Shown here: positions 8,373-16,611 of the stretch, piece by piece
How the letters are laid out: each line of letters begins with the position of its first letter
Position numbering within the stretch: position 1 is the first letter of the stretch
Source of the DNA: Bdellovibrionia bacterium
GTDB lineage: Bacteria; Bdellovibrionota; Bdellovibrionia; Bdellovibrionales; JAGQZY01
NCBI GenBank assembly: GCA_030427805.1
Contig: JAUICP010000002.1
Location: forward strand, 852,838-916,837
DNA: 64,000 bases
Direction: 5' to 3'
Notes under the pieces: model-generated
Told to the model about the DNA's origin: nothing
Database searches by the model: none
What the model saw: only the letters and a program-made list of their open reading frames with translations
Position numbers and translations under genes: made by a program

Positions 8373-8376
8373 CTGT

Positions 8377-10122
8377 TCAAGACTCCTTTTTTAAGTCTGA
8401 AGAAACCTTTTCATTATTTAATACTTTTTTTATTTCAGCCTGGGCTTTGCCCTGGGCGAATTGAATTTCAATTTGGTCATTTTCTTTAAGTTGATCTGTG
8501 GAGCGAACCACCTCAGAGTCTTTTGTCACGATTGAAAATCCACGATCAACGACGCGAAGGGGGCTCACAGAATCAAGAAGTGAGCTTAAACGGGCCAGTT
8601 CTTGATGCTTTCGTTTTAATTCTGTCTTTAAGGCCCTTTGTGACCTTTGTTCAAAATTAAAAAGCTTCTCTCTTAGAACTTTTAATTTTTGATCGGGCTG
8701 TCCCATCAAACCGCGAAGGTATTGAAGCTTCTGTCTGTGGTCTTTAAGCTTCAACGAAATGGAGCGCTCCATGCGACTCATGAGCTCGTCATTTTTTTGC
8801 ATGAGATCTTGCAAATACTTTTGCGGGTCGACTAACTGTCTGGCCAAATGCTTAATCTGTTGGCGCATGTTCTGCAGCTTAGTATCGAAGCTGAGCTTGA
8901 GGCGTCTTTCGAAATTTGTAATTTTATTTTTGAGGTCGTCGACATTATCAGCCACTAACTCAGCAGCTGCTGAGGGGGTCGGCGCTCTCAGGTCCGCAAC
9001 AAAATCGGCGATGGTAAAGTCAACTTCGTGACCTACAGCCGAAATAATTGGGACAGAACAGTTGGCAATGGCGCGCGCAAGTGTTTCATCGTTAAAGGCC
9101 CAAAGGTCTTCCATAGACCCACCACCGCGGCCAATGATCGCAACATCGACATTGCTGAGAAGCTCTAACTTTTTCATGGCCCCAACCAGGTCAGGGGCCG
9201 CCGTTTCGCCTTGAACTTTTGCCGGAATCACAGTGATTTGAGCGCTTCGGTACCTGCGCCCGAGAACATTGATCATATCTCGAATCGCAGCACCCGTTGG
9301 CGAGGTAATAATTGCGATGTGTTTTGGTAACTTGGGGAGTGGTCTCTTACGTTCTTGGGAGAATAGGCCCTCGGCTTGAAGCTTGGCCTTTAATTGCTCA
9401 TAGGCTTTTTGCAAAGCCCCGGCTCCGACCGGCTCCATAACTTCAGCAAAAATTTGGTAGTTTCCACGGGGCTCATAAACCGTCACCTTTCCACGGATAA
9501 CCACTTCCATGCCCGTTTCTGGGCGAAATTTGAGTTTGCTATTGTAGCCCTTAAACATGACAGCGTTAATTTGGGACTTTTCATCTTTCAAACTAAAGTA
9601 AAAATGACCAGAGGTGTGGGCTTTAAAATTAGAAATTTCCCCTTGAATCCAAATAAACGAAAACTGCCCTTCGAGTTGTCCTCGAATCAATTTATTGAGT
9701 TCAGAAACGGAGTAGACATGCTCTTCTTGGGGTTCTTCGGCGGGCTCTTCATCAGTCGCGACGGCATTTAGTTCATTCGCACTAGTCATGTTTTCAGAGG
9801 CTTTAAGTTCTTTAGCCTTTGATTCACCGACTGCTGGGGCTTTCTTGGTGGAAGTCTTTTTCTTTGCGGCCTTTTTAGTGCTCTTTTTCTTTGTCGGAAC
9901 GGGAGTCTCTTCTTTAGGCTGAGAATCCTCAGCTGTGGTCGTCGTCTCGGTCGCTTCGGACTGACTTTCTGAGAAATCAAAGAGGCTTCCCCACGAGTCC
10001 TTGCCACCCGCGCTTTCTTTTTTGCGAGTCTTCTTTTTGATGGGCTTACCCAGGGCCGAAACCCGCTCCCCTGGCTGGGAAGAATCAGATTTATCAAAGA
10101 GTGAAACTTGATCGTCAGACAT
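8377..10122 (-). CDS. xseA: Exodeoxyribonuclease VII large subunit with long Lys-rich N-terminal extension
   Basis: Catalytic subunit of exonuclease VII. The conserved core begins near YSVSELNKLIRGQ with an OB fold (WIQGEISNF, GHFYFSLKD). It continues with the catalytic blocks IGRGGGSMEDLWAFN and SAVGHEVDFTIADFVADLRAPTPSAAAE and a long coiled-coil C-terminal half. E. coli XseA is 456 residues. This protein carries about 135 extra N-terminal residues of low complexity, first Ser/Glu/Thr-rich, then KKKSTKKAAKKK and similar Lys/Ala stretches. I favour ATG 10122 (MSDDQVSLF). A TTG at 10158 is also in frame and has AGGGGC before it, but that lies inside a hairpin. First gene of the operon continuing to the patatin-like gene. 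Confidence 0.92.
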   Translation of the reverse strand: MSDDQVSLFDKSDSSQPGERVSALGKPIKKKTRKKESAGGKDSWGSLFDFSESQSEATETTTTAEDSQPKEETPVPTKKKSTKKAAKKKTSTKKAPAVGESKAKELKASENMTSANELNAVATDEEPAEEPQEEHVYSVSELNKLIRGQLEGQFSFIWIQGEISNFKAHTSGHFYFSLKDEKSQINAVMFKGYNSKLKFRPETGMEVVIRGKVTVYEPRGNYQIFAEVMEPVGAGALQKAYEQLKAKLQAEGLFSQERKRPLPKLPKHIAIITSPTGAAIRDMINVLGRRYRSAQITVIPAKVQGETAAPDLVGAMKKLELLSNVDVAIIGRGGGSMEDLWAFNDETLARAIANCSVPIISAVGHEVDFTIADFVADLRAPTPSAAAELVADNVDDLKNKITNFERRLKLSFDTKLQNMRQQIKHLARQLVDPQKYLQDLMQKNDELMSRMERSISLKLKDHRQKLQYLRGLMGQPDQKLKVLREKLFNFEQRSQRALKTELKRKHQELARLSSLLDSVSPLRVVDRGFSIVTKDSEVVRSTDQLKENDQIEIQFAQGKAQAEIKKVLNNEKVSSDLKKES

Positions 10123-10162
10123 GCGGGCCAGGCTATAATTAGGCGCACCAGGGGTCAATGGA

Positions 10163-10215
10163 ATGCCCCTTAGAGGCCTCGTGTCGAGGCTTAAAATCGG
10201 GCCCTAAAGGGGCAT
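10163..10215 (-). promoter_or_regulatory. Nested hairpin in the xseA leader
   Basis: ATGCCCCTT (10163-10171) is the exact inverse of AAGGGGCAT (10207-10215). The 35 bases between contain a second perfect stem, GCCTCG (10176-10181) with CGAGGC (10185-10190). On the minus strand the structure would form just before xseA and would hide the AGGGGC that could act as ribosome site for a TTG start at 10158. There is no U-run after it on either strand, so a simple terminator is unlikely. Confidence 0.45.
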
Positions 10216-10381
10216 GATTGGGGGATCAAGCCCGAGATAGGGTGTTCCCCCTGACATTTGCCGTAGGGACAAGAAATAATTTCAGCCACTTATGGCTCTA
10301 GGCCCTAAAATTCACCCCTGGGACTCGGTTTTTGCGGAATCAAAATTGTAGAAGAACCCAGAAAAAACTGAAAGGTTCGCC

Positions 10382-10675
10382 ATGCGATTTCTAGTACTCA
10401 CTATTCTTGTTCTTTTTAGCTCGATCTCATTTGCTGCCGTGGATCTTGAAGAAAGTAGAATTTCACTTCCTCAAGATACGACAACCATTCACTGCTATTT
10501 TCAAGCAGAAAGACGAGTAGGCTATTACTCAAATAAGGTTGAGGTTTTCTTAAATTCCTATGGTAAATATCACATCTACGTAAAACGAACGGGAGCCGAC
10601 TACTTTAAGAAGAAGCTTTTAGCAAGTTGTGAACATATTCGTGTTGGACCTGATTCCGAATTTAGAAGTCAATAA
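10382..10675 (+). CDS. Small exported protein, unknown
   Basis: A 97-residue protein with a signal peptide (FLVLTILVLFSSISFA, cleavage after FAA near residue 19-20). The mature part is a short domain of about 78 residues with two cysteines (HCYF and ASCEHI) likely to form one disulfide. It has alternating polar/hydrophobic strands (VGYYSNKVEVFLNSYGKYHIYVKR). No family recognised. AAAGG precedes the ATG. It diverges from xseA across 259 bases and converges with the small membrane protein that follows, with only three bases between their stop codons. Confidence 0.7.
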   Translation: MRFLVLTILVLFSSISFAAVDLEESRISLPQDTTTIHCYFQAERRVGYYSNKVEVFLNSYGKYHIYVKRTGADYFKKKLLASCEHIRVGPDSEFRSQ

Positions 10676-10678
10676 ATT

Positions 10679-10888
10679 CTAAAGCCACAGTCTTTGTAGA
10701 ATCCAAGGGGCTCCCACAAAAATGCAAATGAGTGAGAGCTTCTGGGCGATTTGCCATCGTTGATAGAGAAAACCATTGAGGTTTTCAGTCGCCAGTTTTT
10801 CTAGTGCCGGAATCGAGCTCAAGATAAAAAACAGGCATCCGTAGGCAAAAACAATGAATGGAAAATAGTAATCAATAACCTCAGGCAT
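10679..10888 (-). CDS. Small inner-membrane protein, two predicted helices
   Basis: A 69-residue protein with two hydrophobic segments, FPFIVFAYGCLFFILSS (residues 9-25) and LSLICIFVGAPWILQRLW (about 51-68), joined by a polar loop (ENLNGFLYQRWQIAQK). The amino-acid pattern is that of a genuine small membrane protein and not of random sequence. No family assigned. There is no Shine-Dalgarno. A perfect TATAAT lies three bases before the ATG, too close for that ATG to be the first base of the message, so either another promoter is used or the true start differs. It converges with the preceding small exported protein. Confidence 0.55.
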   Translation of the reverse strand: MPEVIDYYFPFIVFAYGCLFFILSSIPALEKLATENLNGFLYQRWQIAQKLSLICIFVGAPWILQRLWL

Positions 10889-11024
10889 AGTATTATATCG
10901 GGACGGAGTTGCCTTGAGCTTGAGTCGAGATCTTAAGATCCTAGAATTACTGTTTTATTTTCTTTTCACTCGAAAAAGTCTAATTTTGATTCAACATTAT
11001 GATACATCTAGCCGATAGGCCTGT

Positions 11025-11441
11025 GTGAGAATGATACTAATTCTTCTGGCCTTAGCCTGTATTGGAGCAGCTGAAGCCGAAATAGAAAGTCAATTTAGGA
11101 TTAGTTTAATCCATCCGGACCTGAGCTTATCGTTTTATAATGATGAGGAAGGGGTCACTTTGATTTATCAAAAGAAATATCACTACAGCAAAATCAATCC
11201 CTGTAATAGCCAAGCTTTTGATGAGATTTTCCATCGATTTCAGTTCTTAGTAACCAAGCTCGGCGAAGAGAGTTCGCGAAAACCTGCGACCAGTGAAACC
11301 TACCAAAAGTATTTTCCAATACTTTTTAAAAATAAAAAGTATTGGATAAAAAAAGACAGTACACTTGCTACGGAATTAAACTCCCTGCGAAGGAGATTTT
11401 TAATTCTAAAAAATCAAGGCAAAAACTGTGGAATCATTTAA
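11025..11441 (+). CDS. Exported protein, unknown
   Basis: A 138-residue protein beginning GTG AGA ATG; either the GTG at 11025 or the ATG at 11031 could start it. The signal peptide is short (MILILLALACIGAAEA, cleavage after AEA). The mature region is basic and mixed alpha/beta, with two cysteines (NPCNSQ and KNCGII, the latter four residues from the end) that may pair. No recognised domain. The gene is AT-rich, monocistronic and followed by a long AT-rich non-coding stretch leading to the 6S RNA gene. Confidence 0.65.
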   Translation: MRMILILLALACIGAAEAEIESQFRISLIHPDLSLSFYNDEEGVTLIYQKKYHYSKINPCNSQAFDEIFHRFQFLVTKLGEESSRKPATSETYQKYFPILFKNKKYWIKKDSTLATELNSLRRRFLILKNQGKNCGII

Positions 11442-11575
11442 TTTTTTTTGTAAAGAAAAAAATGCCAACTGACAATTTCTGTCTAATTTTGATTTCTTTT
11501 AAAATTTCAAATACTTGCTAGACCAGATCAGAGGCCTAAACGAGCGGTTTTTTTGTATGATTTTTTGGGCTTTTT

Positions 11576-11584
11576 TGCTATGTT
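11576..11584 (+). promoter_or_regulatory. Extended -10 promoter of 6S RNA
   Basis: TGC-TATGTT, with TATGTT at 11579-11584. Six to seven bases downstream lies 11591, matching the predicted 5' end of the RNA (its closing stem starts at 11595). No good -35 hexamer is visible. Confidence 0.5.
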
Positions 11585-11590
11585 CATAGG

Positions 11591-11768
11591 TGAAGTTCTG
11601 TGGAGAAATCCGCGAGAATAAAGAAATCCTACAAGCTCTTATTATGGGGACCGTCCCTGACAATGGTGAGCAAGCCCGACGCGACTCGGGAAGCCTGAAG
11701 TTGTTAAATAGTCACCCACCTTATTAAGCTCGGATTTCAGATTCTCGCGACCATAGGACTTTTTTTTT
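11591..11768 (+). ncRNA. ssrS: 6S RNA
   Basis: Regulatory RNA that binds RNA polymerase holoenzyme by mimicking an open promoter. A central block shares conserved parts with E. coli 6S RNA: GGTGAGCA, then a small hairpin CCCGA...TCGGG, then AAGCCT and TCACC closing onto GGTGA. The whole folds into one long rod. The terminal stem pairs 11595-11603 with 11751-11759 (with G-U pairs). Next come CGCGAGAAT (11611-11619) with ATTCTCGCG (11741-11749), GAAATCC (11623-11629) with GGATTTC (11732-11738), and AGCT (11634-11637) with AGCT (11727-11730). A large central bubble follows. The last stem runs into a T-tract (11760-11768), giving an intrinsic terminator. Size near 175 bases is normal for 6S RNA. 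Identification rests on reading, not on a covariance search. Confidence 0.9.
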
Positions 11769-11992
11769 GCCTTTTTTCTGAAGAACCATGTCCCTTTCGC
11801 TCTGCTTTATCATGCATACTGGTCGTTAAACCCATCGGTAAACATTTTGTTGGTAAACGCTCAGACGAGGATATGATGCAGATCTCGGGTAAAAGGAAGT
11901 TTCTACCTTTTTGACTGGCGTACAAAAGATATTCAGTGCTTGTCTCAATATGAGAAAAACTGGCCTTTAAAGGGCTTAAAATACATCTGTAC

Positions 11993-12021
11993 TTACCCAG
12001 TCCCCAATTAAGACATATAAT
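11993..12021 (+). promoter_or_regulatory. Sigma-70-type promoter for the coiled-coil protein
   Basis: TTACCC (11993-11998), a 17-base spacer and a perfect TATAAT (12016-12021). It lies 39 bases before the GTG start, with AAGGGAGG as ribosome site between. Confidence 0.5.
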
Positions 12022-12060
12022 TAAAGATACGAGAGTTTTAGTACAAGGGAGGTTGTTATC

Positions 12061-13563
12061 GTGGTCTATTCAAGACATTTACGATTCCTTATAAATGCTT
12101 TCTCAATGATTTTATTTTCGCTTTCTGTGGTCTATGCTTCAGGGCAGACGGCTACACCAGATCGCTGTACAACAATAGCAAATAATCTCAATACCGTTTT
12201 TGGCGAGCTTGGTGAAATTTGCTCGGCCATTTCAGACTCTGGGATTGAAGGTTGCGGTGATGTCGAGTCGACATGCCGAGAGCTTCGTTTCGATCGAGAT
12301 GAGTGTTTAAGCGCCAACGATTTCAACCAAGACACCTGTGCCGACATCGTTCGCGTCGACGGAGAACGACCACGCCTCGGTGAACTCGGAAGCCAATGTT
12401 CAAACTTAGCATCAACGCAAATGGCGGGTCGCAGAGAGGAAAACCGCGAACTGAGAGAAGATTTAAGAAGCCTTCGGGCCGACCGCGCTGAAGCCGCAGG
12501 TAATGGAACCAATATGGCCCAGGCTTTAGCTGATATGGCTCAACAAAACGCCGAAGCCGAGCAACAGGCGGCAGAACAACGAGCGGATGCCATGGATCGT
12601 GAGATCGAAGAGATGGGCCGTGCCGATGAAACTCGTAGAGATACAATTAGAGAAGCTAAAGCAGAAATTCGCGCCCAAGAAGACAGTGCTCTTCAACAAA
12701 GGGCCGAATACCGAATGGCCAGTGTGCAGATTAGTGAAAAGCTTGCTGAACTTCACATTGCTTGCCTTGATTTAGAAGCCAATTTGAGAACACAAACAGA
12801 TCAACTCGAAGCCGAGCGTATAGCCGCCCGAGCCAATAAAGCCCAATGTATTGGCCCCCGGATTAGCTGTGTCATTCAAGACGAAGGTGTCACAGAGCAA
12901 GATATTATGGCCGCCCGCGATGACTGTATGTACGGAGAAAAGTCAGATCGCGTTCAGCAACAAATTGAAGCCGAAGGTAACGCCATTACCATGAATACCG
13001 AAGAGGCTCTTGCTCTTGCTAACTCGCGAATGCTCGAGGCCCAATCAGAAAAAGAAATGGCTGAAGCGACATACGTTATGGCCATTCGACAAATCCAAGA
13101 AAACCGCATTAGAGAGCTCGCAGAAATCGATCGATCTTTGGCAGCCCAAAGACAGCAAAATATGAATGGTGCCTTGATGGGAGTGGCTGGTGCCCTCGCT
13201 GGTGGCGGTGGTGCTACTGGTGACCCAAATGCTGCCGCAGCTGCTGGGCAAGACCCAAATACAGCGGCCATCAACAACGACATTGCCCGCATGGAAGAAG
13301 AGGAAACACTTAACCAGTGTGTTATCAGCTGCGGAACCATTCTCGGTGGTGAGGATCGTGGTGAAGCGAATGCCACAGATGATGGCGGCCACCCAGTTGC
13401 ACGCGCAAGGTCTAAAGTAGAAGAAATTCGAGCGATGTGTGGCGGCGGCGCCTGCTCCGATGTTTGCAGCGGATATATGAGCCGAATAGAAACTTTCTCC
13501 GGCACTCCGGCGAGAGCTCCATCTGGGGAGGATCCTGACATCGAAACACGTAATGTGAACTAA
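12061..13563 (+). CDS. Secreted Cys-containing coiled-coil protein
   Basis: A 500-residue exported protein starting at GTG, with AAGGGAGG upstream. The signal peptide ends after VYA (about residue 26). Residues 30-110 are Cys-rich (CTTIANN, EICSA, GCGDVESTCREL, DECLSAN, DTCADI). Residues 120-360 are a long, very charged Ala/Glu/Gln/Arg helix, clearly coiled coil. A Gly/Ala linker follows (VAGALAGGGGATG). The C-terminal 90 residues again hold cysteines (NQCVISCG, RAMCGGGACSDVCSG). Its style matches the secreted proteins at 28.5-33.4 kb (Cys, coiled coil, Gly-rich linker), but it lacks their shared terminal motif. A fibrous periplasmic or surface structural role is plausible but unproven. Confidence 0.8.
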   Translation: MVYSRHLRFLINAFSMILFSLSVVYASGQTATPDRCTTIANNLNTVFGELGEICSAISDSGIEGCGDVESTCRELRFDRDECLSANDFNQDTCADIVRVDGERPRLGELGSQCSNLASTQMAGRREENRELREDLRSLRADRAEAAGNGTNMAQALADMAQQNAEAEQQAAEQRADAMDREIEEMGRADETRRDTIREAKAEIRAQEDSALQQRAEYRMASVQISEKLAELHIACLDLEANLRTQTDQLEAERIAARANKAQCIGPRISCVIQDEGVTEQDIMAARDDCMYGEKSDRVQQQIEAEGNAITMNTEEALALANSRMLEAQSEKEMAEATYVMAIRQIQENRIRELAEIDRSLAAQRQQNMNGALMGVAGALAGGGGATGDPNAAAAAGQDPNTAAINNDIARMEEEETLNQCVISCGTILGGEDRGEANATDDGGHPVARARSKVEEIRAMCGGGACSDVCSGYMSRIETFSGTPARAPSGEDPDIETRNVN

Positions 13564-13613
13564 CTTCCGCTAGGAAATACAACTTTTCATTAGAGTAAAA
13601 ACATGTTTACAAG

Positions 13614-13648
13614 AGGCGGCAGAAGCTATTAATTGCCGCCTTTTTTTT
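13614..13648 (+). terminator. Intrinsic terminator
   Basis: AGGCGGCA (13614-13621) pairs perfectly with TGCCGCCT (13634-13641) and is followed by a run of eight T residues. It ends the coiled-coil protein transcript. Confidence 0.85.
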
Positions 13649-13803
13649 ATGAATCTGCTACTATAAGGCGTTAAATTAGTCTCTATCTATAGCTTTAGTC
13701 CTGGTTTAGAGTGAGTAAACAAAAATATCTCTCTCAGGAAGTCGAACTTAGAACTCGGCCCCATAAACCAACTGAAGGTAGATGCTGAAGGATACTAGCG
13801 CCT

Positions 13804-16611
13804 ATGAATTCAAAAAAGATTATTCTCTCTCTTATCGCGGTCTGTGTAATTGGAGCTGCCGGTGTTGCTGGCTTTGTTTACTATCTCGCCCAAGACCTTC
13901 CGCCCATCTTCTCTATGGAAGATTACAGGCCCCTTCTTGTTACCGAGGTTTACTCACGGGATCGCCGCAAAATTGGTGAATTCTTTCGCGAGCGCCGCCA
14001 ACTCACTGCCTACAAAGATATTCCCAAACAAATGATCGAAGCTCTTATCGCCGCCGAAGACGAGAGTTTCTTTGAACACGGTGGAATTAACTACATGGCC
14101 ATCGTTCGGGCTATGATGGCCAATATTAAGGCCGGTCGAAAGGTTCAGGGGGGATCAACCATAACCCAACAGCTGGCTAAGACCCTGTTTTTAAGCCCTG
14201 AGCGAACCTATACCCGTAAAATTAAAGAAGTGGTTCTCTCCTACCGAATCGAAGAAAACTTCACAAAAGAGCAAATTCTCTTTCTCTACCTCAACCAGAT
14301 TTATTTTGGGCAAAGCTCCTACGGAATTGGAACTGCAGCAAAAACCTACTTCAGAAAGCCCGTTCAAGAACTCACCCTTCCTGAAATGGCCATGCTCGCG
14401 GGTCTACCAAAAGCTCCGTCGGCTTTTAACCCCGTAAGAAATCCATCGCGAGCCAAAACTCGACAAAAGTATGTATTGGGTCGAATGCGAGATGTGGGCT
14501 TTATTAGTCCCGAGGTGGCTGAAGCCGCCATGAAAGAACCCTTGAAGGTTTATTATCGTAAAGATTTTAGTGAGACCGGCCCTTTCTTTGTTGAAACCGT
14601 TCGACAAATTCTTTTCGAAAAACTCGGAGAAAAAGCCGTCCTCGATGAAGGGCTTCGCGTGTACACAGCCCTTGATTTTGAAGCACAAAAGTCAGCCGAA
14701 AAAAGAGTCGAGGAAGGTCTGAGGGAGCTCGATAAGCGCCAAGGATTTCGTGGTCCCCTTAAAACTCTAACGACTGAAGAAGAAGTGACAGCCTTTCTCG
14801 ATGAATCGAGAAAGGAGTACTTCAAGGATAAAGAAGAATTCATCATGATTGCCGAAGACGGAACGATTCCAGAACTTGGTGAATTCGCCCTCTTTCAAGA
14901 AAAAAATGATGAAGGTGAAGTCACCAACACTATTCCTCCCTACTTGCGAAAAGGACAAATCGTAAAGGGTGTTGTCACAAAAGTGGATGACCGCTGGGGT
15001 CTCGTTTATGTGCGCTTTGCTGAAAGCCAGGGCCTCATCGATTTAAAAACCATGGGCTGGGCCAGAAAGCCAAACCCAGAAGTGAAGTATACTGAGGATG
15101 TTCATATTGAGCGCCCCTCAATGGCACTTAAGCCCATGGATGTGATTCAAGTAAAGATTAAGTCTCCAAAGTTTTACTCGACCGAAATTGTCAAAAAACT
15201 TGGTGAACTCAAGAAAAGACAAAAAGACAAATACGAGCGTCCCGAAGATCTACCTAACTTTCATGAATTTGCTGAAGTCGAACTGGAACAAGACCCTCTG
15301 ACTGAAGGGGCTCTCATTAGTTTCGACAATAAAACCGAAGACATTTTAGCGCTCGTTGGTGGGAACGACTTCGAGAGGTCTGAATTTAACCGAACCATTA
15401 TGGCCAAGAGACAAACTGGCTCTTCATTTAAGGTTTTAGTTTACGCCGCCGCTTTAGAGAAAAACTATACGCCGGCAACCCTCGTCACCGATTCGCCCAT
15501 TGTATATCAAGACGACGACCCTGAAGCCAATGAGGGCCAAGAAGATATCGACAAAAAAACCTGGAAGCCCCACAACTACACGGGTTCTTTTAAGGGTGAC
15601 GTTCTTTTTAGAAATGCCTTGCGAAGATCTCTCAATATTCCAACGATTAAAATTCTCGAAGATGTCGGCATTGACTGGGTCACTAACTTTGCCCGTCGCA
15701 TGGGGATCTTTAGTCCACTCAACCAGGATCTCTCACTCGCCCTCGGATCAAGTGGTGTCACACTTTATGAGATGACTAAGGTGTTTTCTCAATTTGCTCG
15801 CCTCGGAAAGCGCATCCGCCCGGTTCTCATCCACCGCGTAGACACGCGCATGAATGAAGAAGTCATGGGTAAAGTTTCGCTCGATATTCGCTTCGAAGAA
15901 GAACTCACTCAACTCGATGAGTTTTGGGACCTCAAAAAAGAAGAGTACCTGACAAAGAAACAAGAACAACTTCTACAAACCCAAAATGCCGATGCCCAGT
16001 TCCCCAACGAGATTAGTTCGCCAACGAACAATCAAGATCAGGCCCCAGGCCAGGAAACTGCCGAAGCCAAAGAGAAGAAAAAACCAAAAACTTCGCCCTT
16101 TTTCTTTAACTCGCCAGATCAATTAATTCGCCCGCAAACGGCCTATTTAGTGACAAATATCCTTCAGGCGGCAGTGCGAGAGCGAGGAGGAACCGCTGTA
16201 CGGGCCCGTGCTCTCAATAGGGATGTGGCCGGTAAGACCGGAACCACCAATGGTTATTTTGATGCCTGGTTTATTGGATACACACCACAGGTTGCCACCG
16301 GCGTATGGGTCGGATATGACGATGAGAAAACAATCGGCCGCGGTGAGGCTGGCGGTAGAGCTGCCCTCCCCATTTGGCTCGGGTACATGGATGATCTTCA
16401 CACCAATAAGCTTCCAGAACTCAGCTTTCCAGTACCCAAAGGAATTGTGTTTGCCAATATTGATGCGCAATCTGGTGAACTCGCATCGGCCTCATCCCAA
16501 GAAGTGGTGACCCAGGCCTTTGCTGAAGGAACCGAACCAAAGCTCGATACGAACAACCCAGCTCCTAAAGAAGAAGAGGTCGATTTCTTTAAGCAGGATT
16601 TAGCTGAATGA
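13804..16611 (+). CDS. mrcA: Penicillin-binding protein 1A, bifunctional peptidoglycan synthase
   Basis: Class A PBP that polymerises glycan strands from lipid II and cross-links peptides in the periplasm. The 935-residue protein has a membrane anchor at 7-27. The GT51 domain has catalytic EDESFFEHGG (85-94), GGSTITQQLAK and the YLNQIYFGQ block. An OB-like domain (GQIVKGVVTKVDDRWGLVYV) follows. The transpeptidase has SSFK (nucleophile S540), SLN near 610 and KTGT near 811. About 80 low-complexity residues (rich in Glu, Lys, Gln, Pro) are inserted between SLN and KTGT. E. coli PBP1A is 850 residues. Its stop overlaps the start codon of the UvrA-family gene (ATGA). Confidence 0.96.
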   Translation: MNSKKIILSLIAVCVIGAAGVAGFVYYLAQDLPPIFSMEDYRPLLVTEVYSRDRRKIGEFFRERRQLTAYKDIPKQMIEALIAAEDESFFEHGGINYMAIVRAMMANIKAGRKVQGGSTITQQLAKTLFLSPERTYTRKIKEVVLSYRIEENFTKEQILFLYLNQIYFGQSSYGIGTAAKTYFRKPVQELTLPEMAMLAGLPKAPSAFNPVRNPSRAKTRQKYVLGRMRDVGFISPEVAEAAMKEPLKVYYRKDFSETGPFFVETVRQILFEKLGEKAVLDEGLRVYTALDFEAQKSAEKRVEEGLRELDKRQGFRGPLKTLTTEEEVTAFLDESRKEYFKDKEEFIMIAEDGTIPELGEFALFQEKNDEGEVTNTIPPYLRKGQIVKGVVTKVDDRWGLVYVRFAESQGLIDLKTMGWARKPNPEVKYTEDVHIERPSMALKPMDVIQVKIKSPKFYSTEIVKKLGELKKRQKDKYERPEDLPNFHEFAEVELEQDPLTEGALISFDNKTEDILALVGGNDFERSEFNRTIMAKRQTGSSFKVLVYAAALEKNYTPATLVTDSPIVYQDDDPEANEGQEDIDKKTWKPHNYTGSFKGDVLFRNALRRSLNIPTIKILEDVGIDWVTNFARRMGIFSPLNQDLSLALGSSGVTLYEMTKVFSQFARLGKRIRPVLIHRVDTRMNEEVMGKVSLDIRFEEELTQLDEFWDLKKEEYLTKKQEQLLQTQNADAQFPNEISSPTNNQDQAPGQETAEAKEKKKPKTSPFFFNSPDQLIRPQTAYLVTNILQAAVRERGGTAVRARALNRDVAGKTGTTNGYFDAWFIGYTPQVATGVWVGYDDEKTIGRGEAGGRAALPIWLGYMDDLHTNKLPELSFPVPKGIVFANIDAQSGELASASSQEVVTQAFAEGTEPKLDTNNPAPKEEEVDFFKQDLAE

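Larger units (their letters stand above)
11442..12060. other. 619-base non-coding interval holding the 6S RNA gene
   Basis: The first 130 bases are very AT-rich and contain the extended -10 of the 6S RNA gene. The RNA itself occupies about 11591-11768. From 11770 to 11990 I see no convincing reading frame or RNA fold. The last 70 bases hold the promoter and ribosome site of the coiled-coil protein gene at 12061. A minus-strand frame across the RNA (11737-11925) has no coding character. Confidence 0.6.

Noticed and set aside
10679..10894. Leaderless start of the small membrane protein from the TATAAT before its ATG.
   Set aside because: The TATAAT ends only three bases before the ATG, so transcription would begin after it; the geometry does not match the other cases.
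11591..11768. Considered SRP RNA, tmRNA or RNase P RNA instead of 6S RNA.
   Set aside because: The conserved cores of those RNAs are absent, whereas the 6S core and rod fold are present.
11737..11925. A minus-strand frame covering the 3' part of the 6S RNA.
   Set aside because: No ribosome site, and composition is explained by the structured RNA and A/T-rich flank.
12132..13541. Long minus-strand frames across the coiled-coil protein gene.
   Set aside because: Antisense shadows caused by codon bias of Glu/Ala/Arg-rich coding sequence.
13711..13788. A 25-codon frame starting GTG upstream of mrcA.
   Set aside because: Too short, no ribosome site, and sits in a normal promoter region; could be chance.
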